A stretch of DNA of 64,000 nt from contig CAZTOW010000028.1 in the NCBI GenBank assembly GCA_964615375.1, positions 1-64,000 of the forward strand, in the 5' to 3' direction. A model generated the notes under the pieces. It made no database searches. It saw only the letters and a list, made by a program, of their open reading frames with translations, and was not told where the DNA came from. This stretch comes from CAZKWG01 sp964615375 (lineage in GTDB: Bacteria > Myxococcota_A > UBA796 > CAZKWG01). Shown here one piece after another: positions 61,249-64,000 of the stretch. A program made the translations under genes and the position numbers. Every line of letters begins with the position of its first letter. The stretch's first letter is position 1.

Positions 61249-64000
61249 CTATCGGCGACGGCGGCGCGCCATGACCGCGAAGACCGCCAGCGTGAACGGC
61301 GCCAGACCGCTCCCCGCCGGCGCGCTCGCGCACCCGCAGCTCGCGCCGCCCTTGTAGAAGCTGCCCCAGGCCGAGCCGGTGTCCACCACCCCCGAGTCGC
61401 CGCCCGCGCCCGAGGTGTCCGGGCCGACGCCGCTGTCCGNNNNNNNNNNNNNNNNNNNNNNNNNNNNNNNNNNNNNNNNNNNNNNNNNNNNNNNNNNNNN
61501 NNNNNNNNNNNNNNNNNNNNNNNNNNNNNNNNNNNNNNNGCTCGCCCGTCTCCGGCTCGCCCGTCTCCGGCTCGCCCGTCTCCGGCTCGCCCGTCTCCGG
61601 CTCGCCCGTGTCGCCGCCCACCTCGTCGTCGGTCCCGTCCAGCGGGTCGGTCCCGTCAAAGACCTCCTCACCGTCGGGCACGCCCCCGTCGTCCGTGTCG
61701 GGGTCCAGCGGATCCGTGCCCGTGTCCACCACCTCCGTGCCGTCGCCGAGCCCGTCCCCGTCCGTGTCCGCGTCCGTCGGGTCCGTCTCCGTCTCCTCCA
61801 CCTCCGTGCCGTCGCCGAGCCCGTCCCCGTCCGTGTCCGCGTCCGTCGGGTCCGTCTCCGTCTCCTCCACCTCCGAGCCGTCCGACAGCCCGTCCCCGTC
61901 CGTGTCCGGGTTGGAGGGATCGGTGTCCAGCACCTCCTCCTCGCTGTCGGTGAGCCCGTCCCCGTCCGCGTCGGTGACGTCCTCGACGTCGTCGGCGCCG
62001 TCCAGCGGGTCCGTGCCGTCCACCAGCACCTCCACGCCGTCCCCGGTGCCCCCGTCGTCCGTGTCCGCGTCGGTCGGGTCCGTGCCCGTCTCCTCGACCT
62101 CCGTGCCGTCGCTGAGCCCGTCCCCGTCCGTGTCCTCATCCGCCGGATCGGTGCCGGTCTCGCTCACCTCCTCGCCGTCCGAGAGCCCGTCCCCGTCCGT
62201 GTCCGGGTCGAGCGGGTCGGCGTCGTAGGTGGGCTCGTCCCCATCGGAGAGCCCGTCCCCGTCCGTGTCGCCGCTGGTGGGATCGGTGCCGTCGCCCGCC
62301 TCCACGCCGTCCTCCACCCCGTCCCCGTCCGTGTCCGCGTCCTCGGGGTCCGTGCCCAGCACGTCCTCGGTCGCGTCGGTGAGCCCGTCCCCGTCCGTGT
62401 CGGTCGTATCGGGCAGATCGTCGGAGCCGTCCAGCGGATCCGTGCCGTCCGTCAGCACCTCCACGCCGTCGCCCACCCCGCCGTCGTCCGTGTCCGAATC
62501 GAGCGGATCGGTGGAGGTCTCATACACCTCCTCCCCGTCGGTGAGCCCGTCCCCGTCCGTGTCCGCGTCCACCGGGTCCGTGCCCGTGTCCGAGACCTCC
62601 TCCCCGTCGGTGAGCCCGTCCCCGTCCGTGTCCGCGTCCACCGGGTCCGTGCCCGTGTCCGAGACCTCCTCCCCGTCGGTGAGCCCGTCCCCGTCCGTGT
62701 CCGCGTCCACCGGGTCCGTGCCTGTGTCCGAGAGCTCCTCGCTGTCCGTGAGCCCGTCCTCGTCGGTGTCCTCGGCCAGCGGGTCCGTCCCCGTCTCCAG
62801 CACCTCCTCGCCGTCGCTGAGCCCGTCCCCGTCGCTGTCCGCGTCCGTGGGATCGGTGCCGTAGGTGCCCGTCTCCAGCTCGTCGGTCAGCCCGTCGTCG
62901 TCGTGGTCGATGTTCACGTCTACGCTCCCCGACCAGTCGTCGGAGAAGCTGCTCGCCTCCACGCGCCAGCTCAGCTCGGCCGAGAGCGCGTAGGTCCCCG
63001 AGCCGTCCGCCTCCAGGATCACGGTGATCGAGCCCGCCTCGTCCGCCGAGAGGGTGCCCAGATCCCAGGTCACCGTGTTCGTGGCGGGGTCGTAGGAGCC
63101 GCCGCTGTCGTCGCTCACCCAGGTCACGCCGTCGGGGAGGGTCAGCACCAGCACGGCGTCCCGCCCGCGGGTCTCGCCGCTGTTCTGGTAGTCCAGCACC
63201 AGCGTGATGTCCTCGTCCACCGCCGACAGATCGCCGCTCAGGTCGATCTCCGGGCGCAGGTCGGAGTTCGCGCAGTCCGCCGTGAAGTAGGAGTTCAGGA
63301 AGACGCGGACGCCGTTGATCTCGCCGTTGGCGCTGTAGGTGCCCGAGGGGTCGTACTCGTGCCCGGCCAGCAGCGAGACCTTGCCCAGGCTGGGGTCGCC
63401 GTCCAGCCGACCGGAGGCCACCACGTAGCCGGAGGCCGAGGTCTCCTCGGCCACCACGAACTGCACGTCGCTGTTGAAGTCCCCGTCGAAGTCCGGGAGG
63501 CTGCCTCCCACCCCCGTCCAGTCTCCGTCGATCTGGAAGAGCTCGCCGTCGGGCTGGGTCAGCGTGTACGTCGCCTTCTTGCGGTCGATGTCGGCCTTGG
63601 CGATCCCGGTGGAGAGCATGTGGCCGGCGGTCGTGTTGTTCTCGATGCTCTCGCCCGCGGCGCACTCGAACAGGGAGCTCGTCGAGATGTCCTCGGCGAA
63701 CGCGCGGATCTCCCGCACGACGCCGTCCGTGTCCGTCTCGTCCCAGTGCATCGCGTTCAGGTGGCACCAGGCGGGAAGCCCCTCGTCGTCGAAGAGGTCG
63801 CCGTCTCCGGCCGTGCTCGCGCTGTCCCCGACGATCTCCTCCTCCGAGAGATTCCCCGGCGAGGCCTCCGTCCAGGTCCCGCCCACCGAGTCGGGGATCC
63901 CCGCGGTGTTGAGGTAGGCCCAGGCGATGTCCTCACGCCCGTCCTCGAAGATGGCGATGCTCGGCGCCACGTACAGCGTGCGCGAGACCTCGAGCTCCGC
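61249..64000 (-). CDS. Long surface protein with calcium-binding TSP3-like repeats and MYXO-CTERM-like tail (partial)
   Basis: Open at the window's right edge, so the N terminus is missing. The visible part has beta-rich domains, one resembling DUF11/conserved-repeat domains (DITLVLDYQNSGETRGRDAVLVLTLPDGV). Then come about 16 thrombospondin type 3-like units (DTDGDGLTDGEEV) predicted to bind calcium, a GEPET pentapeptide run, an assembly gap, and a C terminus reading Cys-Gly-Cys, a hydrophobic stretch and RRRRR, which matches MYXO-CTERM-type sorting signals. The frame changes across the 100-N gap; a true gap length divisible by three restores one reading frame. Confidence 0.82.
61440..61539. 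other. Assembly gap (100 N)
   Basis: Exactly 100 N, a conventional placeholder. It interrupts a 15-base tandem repeat inside the surface protein, so the real number of repeat units is unknown. Confidence 0.98.
61540..61609. repeat. 15-base tandem repeat encoding GEPET units
   Basis: More than four identical copies encode Gly-Glu-Pro-Glu-Thr on the minus strand and run directly into the assembly gap. The low-complexity acidic linker probably spaces the repeat domain away from the anchored C terminus. Confidence 0.9.
62527..62733. repeat. Three near-identical 69-base repeats in the TSP3 region
   Basis: Copies begin at 62527, 62596 and 62665 and encode the 23-residue unit around DTDGDGLTDGEEVSDTGTDP. 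They are almost base-identical, unlike the flanking diverged units, which indicates recent tandem duplication or gene conversion. Confidence 0.9.

Overview
The window is a high-GC, gene-dense bacterial chromosome segment, most likely from a member of the Myxococcota. Supporting signs are a surface protein ending in a MYXO-CTERM-like tail (Cys, hydrophobic stretch, Arg cluster), a Ser/Thr kinase fused to PEGA and formylglycine-generating-enzyme (FGE)-like domains, an FHA-winged-helix regulator, many lipoproteins with acidic Asp/Thr/Gly-rich segments, and frequent ATGA/GTGA gene overlaps. The 100-base run of N at 61440-61539 shows this is a scaffold. No rRNA, tRNA, CRISPR array or insertion sequence was recognised, and no gene-free stretch exceeds about 300 bases (1-103 and the intergenic gaps of about 190-230 bases hold only the sites listed).

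Layout. 0.1-5.6 kb: ExbD-like protein, mnmA, a lipoprotein, an OmpA-like protein and a DUF3516-type Ski2-like helicase. 5.6-13.9 kb: an accessory island. A Ser/Thr kinase points toward a five-gene minus-strand operon (12626 to 7885) encoding an unknown protein, a Pycsar-like class III nucleotide cyclase, a Cys-rich SEC-C protein, a cyclic-nucleotide-binding protein with a C-terminal effector-associated domain (EAD), and a trypsin-like protease with the same kind of EAD at its N terminus. An FHA-winged-helix regulator is divergent from the operon. I read this as a candidate cyclic-nucleotide-triggered protease conflict system, possibly under phospho-control; it is the main discovery here. 13.9-25.8 kb: a tandem radical SAM protein carrying an in-frame palindromic insertion with a 7-bp target duplication, a glycosyltransferase, a Hydin-like lipoprotein, a GMC oxidoreductase with its small partner, a nitrilase, a heme-motif propeller lipoprotein, a VWA lipoprotein and a signal-peptidase-like protein that lacks its catalytic dyad.

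25.8-41.5 kb: GT-C-like membrane proteins, a HAMP-type adenylate/guanylate cyclase, a pair of coupled membrane proteins (one collagen-like), a cysteine-less peroxiredoxin-like protein, a Uma2-type nuclease-fold protein and a TlpA-like thioredoxin. 41.7-47.6 kb: nuoJKLMN, the membrane arm of complex I, without the remaining nuo genes. 47.6-54.6 kb: a complete ccmABCDEFGHI cytochrome c maturation operon, divergent from a small cytochrome c lipoprotein. 54.7-64 kb: an M16 protease pair (active plus inactive), ilvE, another GT-C-like protein and a long, partial calcium-binding-repeat surface protein interrupted by the assembly gap.

Six genes carry a TAnnnT hexamer 6-7 bases before the start codon, which suggests leaderless transcripts. 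Three genes appear to use CTG starts.
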